Shown: piece after piece, positions 36,013 through 43,887 of the stretch | How the letters are laid out: each line of letters starts with the position of its first letter | Position numbering within the stretch: position 1 is the stretch's first letter | Source of the DNA: CAYGZQ01 sp964354375 [NCBI: uncultured Planctomycetota bacterium] | GTDB lineage: Bacteria > JAJVIF01 > JAPKYR01 | Length of the DNA: 64,000 bases | Assembly: GCA_964354375.1 (NCBI GenBank) | Contig: CAYGZQ010000006.1 | Span: 43,512 to 107,511, forward strand | Reading direction: 5' to 3' | Translations under genes and position numbers: made by a program | Notes under the pieces: model-generated | The model's database searches: none | What the model was told of the DNA's origin: nothing | Seen by the model: the letters and a program-made list of their open reading frames with translations, nothing else

Positions 36013-36350
36013 AACTCTCAAAAGTAGTCGAACTGATCAAAGGTCAATACCTGTGCCGGCATCAGAACGATCCGGAGATCACGTGCTGCATGGCCTCGGA
36101 CATGATGAGCGATGTGCTGGCGTTCGCCGAGGCCGGCTCTCTTCTGATCACGGGATTGACCAACTCGCAGTCGGTCAGGACCGTTGATATCGCCGACATT
36201 GCCGGGATAATCTACATCAGGGGCAAGAAGCCCGACGAGCAGACGGTCGAGCTCGCCGGGGAATTGTCCATAACACTGATCTCGACAGAGCTCGGCATGT
36301 TCGAAACCTGCGGGATTCTGCGAGCGGGAGGCCTCAGGGGAGTGTGCTGA
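36009..36350 (+). CDS. DRTGG-domain protein, copy 2
   Basis: A 113-residue relative of the copy at 28363-28692 (MASDMMSDVLAFAEAGSLLI, IADIAGIIYIRGKKPDEQTV, LISTELGMFETCGIL). It begins at an ATGA overlap with the NfnB-like gene and ends 2 bp before the RsbW-like gene, so co-translation is likely. The order DRTGG - ATPase - HydS-like is a recurrent gene set around [FeFe]-hydrogenases; probable regulatory role. Confidence 0.8.
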   Translation: MKLSKVVELIKGQYLCRHQNDPEITCCMASDMMSDVLAFAEAGSLLITGLTNSQSVRTVDIADIAGIIYIRGKKPDEQTVELAGELSITLISTELGMFETCGILRAGGLRGVC

Positions 36351-36351
36351 T

Positions 36352-36795
36352 ATGGGGAACGAGGTCCTGTATCAGAAGGTGTTTCCAGTGACCGGCGGCG
36401 ATTTCGATAAAGCCGGCGAGGTCTCGACGCAGATCAAGGCCATATTGAAAGGGGCCGGTATCGACAGCACGGTCATCCGGAGAGTTGCGATCGCGAGCTT
36501 CGAAGCCGAGATGAACGTGGTGATACACGCGGACGAGGGCGAGGTCGATTTCATACTGACTCCGTGCGACATCTGCCTGGTGGTGTCCGACCGGGGTCCG
36601 GGAATCGAGGACATCGAGCTGGCCATGCAGGAAGGCTGGTCGACAGCGTCCGACGACATGCGCGAGATGGGGTTCGGGGCAGGCATGGGCCTTCCGAACA
36701 TCAAGAAATCCTGCGACGTGTTTGAGATCGAATCCGACGTGGGCAAGGGCACGACCCTCCACCTGGTCATAAATCATAATCGACGTCAGCCATGA
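36352..36795 (+). CDS. RsbW-like histidine-kinase-type ATPase (anti-sigma regulator fold)
   Basis: A 147-residue GHKL ATPase domain with no kinase dimerisation region. N-box: VIRRVAIASFEAEMNVVIHA; G1: VVSDRGPGIEDIE; G2: GFGAGMGLPNIKKSCD; final strand GKGTTLHLVI. Proteins of this kind phosphorylate partner proteins (RsbW-type) or act as switch proteins. In hydrogenase-linked clusters they accompany DRTGG and HydS proteins. It overlaps the next gene by 4 bp (ATGA). Confidence 0.85.
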   Translation: MGNEVLYQKVFPVTGGDFDKAGEVSTQIKAILKGAGIDSTVIRRVAIASFEAEMNVVIHADEGEVDFILTPCDICLVVSDRGPGIEDIELAMQEGWSTASDDMREMGFGAGMGLPNIKKSCDVFEIESDVGKGTTLHLVINHNRRQP

Positions 36796-38144
36796 GCACG
36801 TTTCTGCATGTTCTGGAAGTAGTCTCCGATAAGTGCAAGGGGAGGCTGGCCTGCGTGCGAGCCTGCCCGACCGAGGCCATCCGCTTCCGGAACGGGAAGG
36901 TGTCGATTAATCCGATGAAGTGCATCGATTGCGGCGATTGCATAGTGGCGTGCCCGGAGGGGGCGATCCAGGCCCGCACCGACCCCTGGGAGAGCGTGAA
37001 GGACTTCGAATTCAAGGTGGCCGTGGTCTCCCCTTCGCTGTTCGGCCAGTTCCCGAGGTCGATCACTCCGTTCGATATCGTCAAAGGTCTTCTCACGATC
37101 GGATTCGACGCGGTCTACGACCTGTCGCTCGAATCGGAGATTTACAACAGGGCGGTCCAGGATTATCTGGAGGAATACTCCGGGCCTCTTCCCCTGATCT
37201 CCTCGCTGTGCCCGGTGGTCGTGCGACTCATACAGGTTTCCTACCCCGAGATGGTGGATCAGATCATCCCCATCCAGCCTTCAAGGGAAATCGGCGGCAG
37301 GGAAGCCAAGAGAAAATATTCTCAGAGGCTCGGAGTCCCGGAGAGTGAGGTGGGGGCGATCTACATCACCCCGTGTCCGGCAAAGGCGGCTTCCATAAAA
37401 CAGCCGGCGGAAGGTGTCAAGAGCCATCTCGACCTGGGCTTGTCGATCCGAGATATCTATAACCCGCTTCTGTCCGCGATCACCAAGAACAAGAAATCGA
37501 GCGGCGTGACAAGCCCGGTACTGCCCGAATCCGAGCTCAGAAGCATGCTCTATCTCGGCCTGGCTCTCACCGGGGGACTCAGCAACGCTCTGAAGCAGGG
37601 GCGCTTTATCACGGTTGCCCAGCTGCCCAACATCATCAAGGTCATAGAGGACATCGAGAAGGGCAAGATCAGGAGCATCGATTTTCTTGAATGCTACTCG
37701 TGCACGGGCGGCTGCATCGGGGGACCGCTTACCGTCGACGACCTGTTTGTCGCTCGCAGCAAGCTGCAGAAGGTCATAGAGATAATGGGCAGGGAAAACA
37801 GGAATATGGACGATGTCCTTGACCAGGTCTACGTCAAGGGCGACTACTTCCTGGAGCAGCCTCTTAAGCCGAGGCACATCGAGCCTGAAGGCCTATCGAT
37901 CGTGGAGCAGGTCCAGAGAGTCAAGACGCGGGAGAAGTTCATCGGCTTGCTTCCGGGTATCGACTGCGCTCTGTGCGGATGCCCGTCGTGCTCGGTATTC
38001 GCGAACGATGTCGCGGCGGGCGAGGCGAGTCCGAAGGATTGCCCTCTTCTGTCCTCGGAACGCCTGGAATCGCTCAGGAAGATCTACAAGATCAGCGCGG
38101 AATCCGGGAAGACGGACGCACGGAACTCCCCCCAGGAACCGTAG
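36792..38144 (+). CDS. HydS-like [FeFe]-hydrogenase homologue with altered H-cluster motifs
   Basis: A 450-residue Fe-S protein, last gene of the cluster. Residues 15-60 hold a two-cluster ferredoxin (CVRACP, CIDCGDCIVACP). The middle is the [FeFe]-hydrogenase large-subunit fold, with L1 SSLCPVVVR (near 137-145) in place of TSCCPxW, L2 TPCPAKAAS (near 192) in place of MPCxxKxxE, and L3 CYSCTGGCIGGP (near 300) in place of ACxxGCxxGGGQP. The C-terminus has a FeS domain (CALCGCPSC, near 391-400, plus a Cys about 15 residues on). This pattern fits the sensory (HydS, group C) type rather than catalytic HydA. A sensor of redox state or H2 is likely, but activity cannot be told. Confidence 0.82.
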   Translation: MSTFLHVLEVVSDKCKGRLACVRACPTEAIRFRNGKVSINPMKCIDCGDCIVACPEGAIQARTDPWESVKDFEFKVAVVSPSLFGQFPRSITPFDIVKGLLTIGFDAVYDLSLESEIYNRAVQDYLEEYSGPLPLISSLCPVVVRLIQVSYPEMVDQIIPIQPSREIGGREAKRKYSQRLGVPESEVGAIYITPCPAKAASIKQPAEGVKSHLDLGLSIRDIYNPLLSAITKNKKSSGVTSPVLPESELRSMLYLGLALTGGLSNALKQGRFITVAQLPNIIKVIEDIEKGKIRSIDFLECYSCTGGCIGGPLTVDDLFVARSKLQKVIEIMGRENRNMDDVLDQVYVKGDYFLEQPLKPRHIEPEGLSIVEQVQRVKTREKFIGLLPGIDCALCGCPSCSVFANDVAAGEASPKDCPLLSSERLESLRKIYKISAESGKTDARNSPQEP

Positions 38145-38171
38145 AGTCACGGCATGCCGCGACCATACGCC

Positions 38172-38282
38172 ATGAGGGTGCCCTACACAAGCGGAGTCTT
38201 CGGAGCTTGTGGAGGTCTCATAACGAAGAAGAGACTGTTTGAAACCTCCACAAACTCGCGGACTCGTTTGTGGAGGGCACCG
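38172..38282. repeat. Long imperfect inverted repeat
   Basis: GGTGCCCTACACAA (38177-38190) pairs with TTTGTGGAGGGCACC (38267-38281), and an inner CTTGTGGAGGT (38206-38216) pairs with ACCTCCACAAA. The structure lies between convergent genes, so it may terminate both, although no T-tract is seen. A GCACGGCATGCCG-like motif precedes it (38150-38163). Confidence 0.55.
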
Positions 38283-38292
38283 GCCTTGCACG

Positions 38293-39471
38293 TCAGGCGG
38301 GACCCCAGACGAACCTGCCCGTCTTGTCGATATAGACCCACTTGACTGCCTTGTCGTCCCCCACCCAAACGCACATCGCAAGACCCTGGGAGAACTCAAA
38401 CGCCTGATAAAATTGCGGCTCTATGACAAACTTGCCCGTATTGTCGATATAGCCCCACTCGCCTGTTAGAACATCACCGATCCTGGCAGCCGCGAGACCC
38501 TCGGAGAAGCGAGATGTCTCATCGAATTGGGGGGGTACGACAAGCTTGCCAGTCTTGTCGACATACCCCCACTTCCCATGCTCACCCCCCAGAATTATTG
38601 CTGCGCGACCCTCGGAGAACTCCGCGCTCCCGCCGATCCTAACGGCCGCAAGACCCTCGGAGAACTCCCGCGCCCAGTCGAAGTGCGGGCTTATGACAAA
38701 CTCGCCCGTATTGTCGACAAAACCCCACTTGCCTGACTCCCAGTTCTCCACCTCGATCATCACGCGCGCAAGACCCTCGGAGAAGTCGCCCGCAAAGCCG
38801 AACTGCGGGTTTATCGCAAACTTGCCTGTCTTGTCGACATAGCCCCATTTGCTTTCTCCCGCGCTTCCCTTCCCCCCGATCCTCACGCGCGCAAGACCCT
38901 CGGAGAAGTCGAAGGCCTGATCGAATTGCGGGTTTGCGACAAACTTGCCTGTCTTGTCGATATATCCCCACTTGCCCGTCTCTTCGTCTCCGATCCTAAC
39001 GGCAGCAAGACCATCGGAGAAGTCAAACGCCTCATTGAATTGCGGGTCAACGACAAGCTTGCCTGTATTGTCGATGTAGCCGTACTCGGCCCCGATCCTC
39101 ACACGCGCAAGACCATCGGAGAAGTTGAAGGCCTCATCGAACTGCAGGTTTACGACAAACCTACCTGCCTTGTCGATATAACCGCACTTGCCCCCGCTGC
39201 GCACAATCGCGAGACCCTCGGAGAAGCGCCCTACTCCGTCGGGGTATGTGACCAGTTTGCCTGTAACGTCGATATAACCCGTTTTGTCACCCAGGGGGAC
39301 CGGAAACAAGGGCTCGACCAGGGGCACATCAACGACCTGATCTTGGGGTGATTCGGGCTTGACGCCCTCGTCTTGTTCAGGCTGCGACTCAGATGCGCCC
39401 CTGCGGGCAGGGCAGCCGAGCAGCAACGGAATAGCGAGCACCAATGCCGCTGCGATGATTTTCACTCTCAT
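38293..39471 (-). CDS. WG-repeat lipoprotein
   Basis: A 392-residue lipoprotein (lipobox LLLGCPA) of about eight or nine WG (KWG) repeats, each near 35-45 residues and typified by KWGYIDKTGKFVANPQFDQA followed by FSEGLARVRIGG. The fold is a short beta-repeat array found in many environmental bacteria and used for protein binding. It is on the minus strand, convergent with the redox cluster. The repeats are nearly identical in places, so internal duplication is recent. The start is behind a signal peptide of good quality. Confidence 0.88.
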   Translation of the reverse strand: MRVKIIAAALVLAIPLLLGCPARRGASESQPEQDEGVKPESPQDQVVDVPLVEPLFPVPLGDKTGYIDVTGKLVTYPDGVGRFSEGLAIVRSGGKCGYIDKAGRFVVNLQFDEAFNFSDGLARVRIGAEYGYIDNTGKLVVDPQFNEAFDFSDGLAAVRIGDEETGKWGYIDKTGKFVANPQFDQAFDFSEGLARVRIGGKGSAGESKWGYVDKTGKFAINPQFGFAGDFSEGLARVMIEVENWESGKWGFVDNTGEFVISPHFDWAREFSEGLAAVRIGGSAEFSEGRAAIILGGEHGKWGYVDKTGKLVVPPQFDETSRFSEGLAAARIGDVLTGEWGYIDNTGKFVIEPQFYQAFEFSQGLAMCVWVGDDKAVKWVYIDKTGRFVWGPA

Positions 39472-39625
39472 TCGGTCTTTCCTCCTGGTGAGGCAGGCCC
39501 TTGGGCAAGGGTGAACAGCCTTTCATTGGAACGTATCATAGCATGCATCGGCTGTCCGCGACCAGCGTAGGCACAGTAGGGGCACGGCATGCCGTGACCA
39601 TACAGCTTATGCAGGTCGACAGGTC

Positions 39626-39710
39626 GCGGGGACTGGCACCGATTTCGCTCCAGCGCATCACATCACTCCGCGGCACCGGCGGCCGGGCGAAATCGGGGCC
39701 TGTCACCGCG
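39626..39710. repeat. Inverted repeat of the GGGGACTGGCACC type
   Basis: The arms GGGGACTGGCACCGATTTCG (39628-39647, continuing GC) and the complementary GCGAAATCGGGGCCTGTC (39687-39704) surround a 39-base spacer. It is the first of two similar elements in this 373-bp gap, which has no gene. A GGGCACGGCATGCCGTGACC motif lies just upstream (39581-39600). Confidence 0.65.
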
Positions 39711-39731
39711 CATTTATATACGAATCCATGT

Positions 39732-39813
39732 GGGGACAGGCACCCAGCTTTGCCCCTTGAGCCGTGTCGAGTGAGTGACGCATGTGGCGGGGCAAAGCTG
39801 TGTGCCAGTCCCC
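39732..39813. repeat. Inverted repeat of the GGGGACAGGCACC type
   Basis: The arms GGGGACAGGCACCCAGCTTT (39732-39751, continuing GCCCC) and the complementary GGGGCAAAGCTGTGTGCCAG (39789-39808, continuing TCCCC) surround a 32-base spacer. Together with the previous element this looks like a small family of dispersed inverted repeats. It stands between the WG-repeat gene's promoter side and the end of the protease-like gene. Confidence 0.65.
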
Positions 39814-39844
39814 GTGTTCTATTCGATGACGAATCCCGACCGGG

Positions 39845-42019
39845 CTACGGCCAGGGATAATTCGACTGGTGGGTGTGGACCCAGTCGTGCAGGTAGACGT
39901 ACTGAGTGTCGGTGAGATTGTAGTTGGCGATCGATTTTCCTGGGGCGGAGTACCACATCAGATTCCAGGGATTCTTGTTGAACGCGTCCGGATTCTGCTG
40001 GTATGCGGCGGCGACATGGCAGAAGAGGGGATCGTCGTAGGGGGCCTCTGTGCACCAGGTGTTGGTCGTAACGCAGGAGGTCCCGTCATCCAGGACAAGG
40101 TTCCAGTTCGAGTCAAGAAGGTAGATGTCCCAGAAGTGCCCGACGGCGTGACCGAGCTCGTGCGCGAGCACGACCGGGGTCTCATTGGGCGGCACGCCTC
40201 GCGAGTCCCGGGAAATGACGATGTAAACGTTCTCGGTATCGTAGAACTCACCGGGGCAGACGGCTTTGCAGTACGCCCTGGCGGGGTCTCCATTCGCGGA
40301 GCCTACGTAGTAGACGTTGACGCAGTCCGGCTGCAGGACCAGCCCGTACGCGGTATGCATCGCGTCGGCTTCCTGCTCGTTGATGCTCTTGTACTGCGGG
40401 TCTCCGACCCAGAGAAATCCGCCGGGATTCTTGAGGACGAAAACCATGCCGTAGGGATTCCAGAACGTATTGGCGTCGTTGAAATCAGCCGTAGCACGCT
40501 CCCAGCTCGTCACGGGATTGCCGCCGGACGCATCGTCCGCGACGCACCACAGCGCCAGCCCGAATTGTCGGGGCTTCGGGTAACCGGTATCCGTGCCGTA
40601 GCCAGGCGAGCTCCCCGCGGCGTTTCTCGCGCTGATCCGATACTGTATCGGATTCAGGGGGCCGCAGTAGCGCGGATTCCCGTCGATCCAGCTTGTCTCG
40701 GGATGGGGAGCCGACTTGACCTGTTTCCATGTCCAACCGGCGGGCCATTCGAAATCGAGGCGCTCGATATCGTACCACTCGACCTGGTCGCTGCCCGCTT
40801 CCCAGGTGAGCTCCACCTTTCGGTTGGGCAGATCGGGATCGCCGTCCGACACGCTGAAACCCTCGACATTGGGAGGCGCCTGCGCCCCCACGCCAAGCTC
40901 ATGAATCCGGTAAGCGGTCAGGTCCAGCCAGTCCGGCGATCCATCGTTCTCAGTGTCCTCGACACTGATGAGGCATTTGTACATTCCGTCCGGGGCGAGC
41001 TTCTCATTCTCCACCGTCGCCTCGAACGTGGCGTAGCCGGTCGCGCTCGACTTGTAGGCGGCGAAAAACTGGCCGTTGAATAACTCGGGGCATTCGAGCG
41101 AGGGCGCGTAGTGACTCAGCTTCCCCTGGTAGTCGTAGACATCGATAGTGAGAACAACCTGTCCGCCCTGGCTGGTCAGGCCGAATCCGACAGGCGTCTC
41201 CGTGACATCGATCTTCCACGGTTCGGGGCAGTTGGCCTCGGGAGGGAAGTCGAGCATGGGATCTGTGACCGGTTTTTTTGTGGGCGGCGCCCAGGATGCG
41301 TCGACGGCGTAGCCCACTATGAACGATCCGATCGGCTTGTAGATTTCGTAGATGCGGGTCACGGTCGATCCAGCGTACATGGCGTTCCGAGTGTTCGCGG
41401 CGCCGGGAGAAATATGCCTGAGATAGCCGTTCAGCGTGGAGTTGGGGTACGGGATCGTGGCGCGCTTGCCCTGGATGTATCCCTGCAGACCTCCGGGACC
41501 CGATCCAATGGTGCCGGGATTATACAGGGTCGTATGACCGTCCGCGTTCACAAGCTCGGTTTCCTGAGCCTTTCTGTCAGTCGCCACAAGCCCCGAAACG
41601 GGGAAGGTATGCGTGCCCCAGCCCATCGCGATGCCTCTGACATCGAATCCCGTGAGATTGGGGGACCCAAACGGGTGCCTGATTTCGATGGACAACTGCA
41701 GGGTGCCCTTGGGGGTCACGCTGAGGCCGGTCAGCCTGAAGCAGTTGGTGCACGGGCCGTTCTCCAGCCAGGAGAGCACATTCCAGTGAGTGGTCGCCTG
41801 CCGTATGGGGGTCACTTCGTACGAGTTGTCCTCGCGGATGAGAATCTCGGTGTACATCCAGAGGAAATGATTGCGACCGTCGGCGCCGAGGATGGTGGAC
41901 ATCGACTGCGGATGCAACGTCTGGGGCGAGATCGACGGCGATGCGGGAATGTCTTTGCCTGAGCATCCGATGCTCAACAGCAGCAGAGCGAAGATCAAAG
42001 CCGCGAGCTTGGACTTCAT
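39845..42019 (-). CDS. Metzincin-like lipoprotein with LWG-type N-terminal domain
   Basis: A 724-residue lipoprotein (lipobox LSIGCSG). The N-terminal half is the recurrent domain (FLWMYTEILI, WLENGPCTNCFRLTG, IRHPFGSPNLTGFDVRGIAM, YAVDASWAPPTKKPVTDP). Residues about 430-520 look like a fibronectin-type-III module (VELTWEAGSDQVEWYDIERL). The C-terminal quarter holds a zinc-protease motif HELGHAVGHFWD and, further on, NLMWYSAPGKS, which resembles the Met-turn. The usual metzincin spacing HExxHxxGxxH/D is broken by one residue, so activity is uncertain. The ATG at 42019 is preferred over two upstream in-frame ATGs. Confidence 0.75.
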   Translation of the reverse strand: MKSKLAALIFALLLLSIGCSGKDIPASPSISPQTLHPQSMSTILGADGRNHFLWMYTEILIREDNSYEVTPIRQATTHWNVLSWLENGPCTNCFRLTGLSVTPKGTLQLSIEIRHPFGSPNLTGFDVRGIAMGWGTHTFPVSGLVATDRKAQETELVNADGHTTLYNPGTIGSGPGGLQGYIQGKRATIPYPNSTLNGYLRHISPGAANTRNAMYAGSTVTRIYEIYKPIGSFIVGYAVDASWAPPTKKPVTDPMLDFPPEANCPEPWKIDVTETPVGFGLTSQGGQVVLTIDVYDYQGKLSHYAPSLECPELFNGQFFAAYKSSATGYATFEATVENEKLAPDGMYKCLISVEDTENDGSPDWLDLTAYRIHELGVGAQAPPNVEGFSVSDGDPDLPNRKVELTWEAGSDQVEWYDIERLDFEWPAGWTWKQVKSAPHPETSWIDGNPRYCGPLNPIQYRISARNAAGSSPGYGTDTGYPKPRQFGLALWCVADDASGGNPVTSWERATADFNDANTFWNPYGMVFVLKNPGGFLWVGDPQYKSINEQEADAMHTAYGLVLQPDCVNVYYVGSANGDPARAYCKAVCPGEFYDTENVYIVISRDSRGVPPNETPVVLAHELGHAVGHFWDIYLLDSNWNLVLDDGTSCVTTNTWCTEAPYDDPLFCHVAAAYQQNPDAFNKNPWNLMWYSAPGKSIANYNLTDTQYVYLHDWVHTHQSNYPWP

Positions 42020-42224
42020 TCCAGGGTTCCCGCTCCTTTTGATCGCCGAAGGGGAAAGATTGCTATCGGGTTCTGTCATGACAAACACTGCCAGGTTGCC
42101 GGACTTCTCCCTGCACGCGTCACCACAGCCCCGGATTGGGGCCGCAAGAGTGTAAGTTACATCAAATGGAGGGGCATGTCCAGTGGTCGGGGGCGGGCAG
42201 TTCATGTGCGATGGCCTCGGAATG

Positions 42225-42254
42225 CAGAAACGCCGCCCTTAGGTCAGGCGGCGT
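42225..42254 (-). terminator. Possible intrinsic terminator
   Basis: On the minus strand an 8-bp ACGCCGCC/GGCGGCGT stem with a 9-base loop is followed by only TTTC. It sits 24 bases after the lipoprotein gene ending at 42278. Confidence 0.5.
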
Positions 42255-42277
42255 AAGAATGTAGTGGCAGTGATTAT

Positions 42278-43840
42278 CTACTGAGTAGTGTTTCCCCAGG
42301 CGACATAGACTTTGGTGGGGATCCGGTCAGTAGTGATCGAGTCCGCGAAGCCGAGGTAGTACCAGTTGTTTTCCGTGAGGACAATGCCGGTCGCTACCCC
42401 GCAGTCCATGAAGGCTACATCAAGTGGGTGCCATGGGCCATAAATCCCGTCATAGCCGCCCTGGACAATCTGATGCGGACCGAAGCTCTGTGATCCGACA
42501 TCAAACGGTCGCGCCATCGGCTGATAGTCTCCGGTTGGAACTCCAATCGCTTTGTTCTCGTAAGCTGAGACGCTGACAAAGGGGGATCCAATGCCGGTGT
42601 AGTGGCAGGCAACCGACGGTAAGATCAACTGGCGGATTTCTTCGTCAGTGCTGGGCATTTTCGTGAAGTCCCAATTCCGGCTGTCGAACAACCAGACAAA
42701 GTACTCCCAGGTAGTTTCCGGATCATTTTCCTCCTGCACGAAAGCGAACGCGAAGTAAGGAGGAACGGAGTTGTTTGGGGCGATGTCAAGGCGCGGCAGA
42801 CCGGCGTCGAGACCGTCCGCAACGTACGGATTGTCGACGACTTCCGTGTTTGCGGTCTGGTCCCCGTATCCGTCCAGTTCGGGCACCCAGTAGTTGTATG
42901 CAGCGCAGAACGGGGTAGCAGGATCAGGAGGGGCGGGATCGGGAGGATCCAGGGTGAAAGCCACACCGACGTATATGTATGCGTGATCCGGATAGCTCGA
43001 ATGTTCATGCATGTTGAGCATTCCGACATCGATGCTCGGCAGCCACATGTTCCCGATGAGATTGGGAGCAACAGCCCACCAGAACCCCGTGTCGGTCCAT
43101 ACGAATACGTCCGGATCGGGCTTACTGAGAACTGTGTACCTGAGACGATACGGACATGGTATCTGCCTGTCCTGTGCGAACACGAGATACGCCTGGCCCG
43201 TATAGTGATTGAAGGCGATATCATGCCCCCACTCAGTCACGGGAGTCGGGTAGAGAACCACGAAACTTGGATAGGGGGGAGGTATCGGGTTAAGCGCGAA
43301 CTGAGCGGTAGTCCATTGAAGGAAAATAACGCCTATGTTCCAGGTGTTCCCCGGGGGCGGAGCCTGCACAAGTCGCCACATGAAGCTGACGGCCACCTGG
43401 ATCGTGTCGTCTGCAGGCTCAAAATACGCGTCTACCTTCGGGAACTTGTAGTCAACGGCTCCCCCGCTGGGAAAGCCGAAGAGGGTCTCAGGGCACGCCG
43501 CAATGTGGTTCTCAACAAACCATCTGTACATCGGCATCTTTCCCGCAGGTGTCTGGTGCAGACTGACGACGATGCTGAAGCTGTGTTGCTGACCACCATG
43601 CATTAGAATTGCGGGCCGGCACGATGCGGGCGTCTGCCCTTTCTCGATGAGTGTCGCCAGGTCAAAGTCTCTGTAAGGCTCCTCGGGCGTCCCATCGAAT
43701 GCGGGAGTGCTGTCACAGAAAAACTCGGCGGTTCTACCGGAGCCTGTGGGGATTGCCGGGCTGGAGCTCTCGGAGCAGCCGGCGATCAGGCAGGTCATCA
43801 GACCTGCGAGCAGTGCATTGATTGTGATGATGTGTCTCAT
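42278..43840 (-). CDS. Secreted lipoprotein of unknown function, beta-rich
   Basis: A 520-residue lipoprotein (lipobox LIAGCSES). It does not show the opening LWG motif of the family but shares its composition and a PTPVTEWGHDIAFN stretch. Many aromatic residues and repeated W/Y-rich segments with dates-and-blade-like turns (NMWLPSIDVGMLNMHEHSSY) suggest a beta-propeller or sandwich. No catalytic residues recognised. It has its own probable terminator and is followed on the same strand (upstream in coordinates) by another lipoprotein gene ending 47 bp away. Confidence 0.7.
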   Translation of the reverse strand: MRHIITINALLAGLMTCLIAGCSESSSPAIPTGSGRTAEFFCDSTPAFDGTPEEPYRDFDLATLIEKGQTPASCRPAILMHGGQQHSFSIVVSLHQTPAGKMPMYRWFVENHIAACPETLFGFPSGGAVDYKFPKVDAYFEPADDTIQVAVSFMWRLVQAPPPGNTWNIGVIFLQWTTAQFALNPIPPPYPSFVVLYPTPVTEWGHDIAFNHYTGQAYLVFAQDRQIPCPYRLRYTVLSKPDPDVFVWTDTGFWWAVAPNLIGNMWLPSIDVGMLNMHEHSSYPDHAYIYVGVAFTLDPPDPAPPDPATPFCAAYNYWVPELDGYGDQTANTEVVDNPYVADGLDAGLPRLDIAPNNSVPPYFAFAFVQEENDPETTWEYFVWLFDSRNWDFTKMPSTDEEIRQLILPSVACHYTGIGSPFVSVSAYENKAIGVPTGDYQPMARPFDVGSQSFGPHQIVQGGYDGIYGPWHPLDVAFMDCGVATGIVLTENNWYYLGFADSITTDRIPTKVYVAWGNTTQ

Positions 43841-43887
43841 TTCATCTCCTCACTCCTTTTACCGTACTAGACCCTTCCCTCCCCTCC

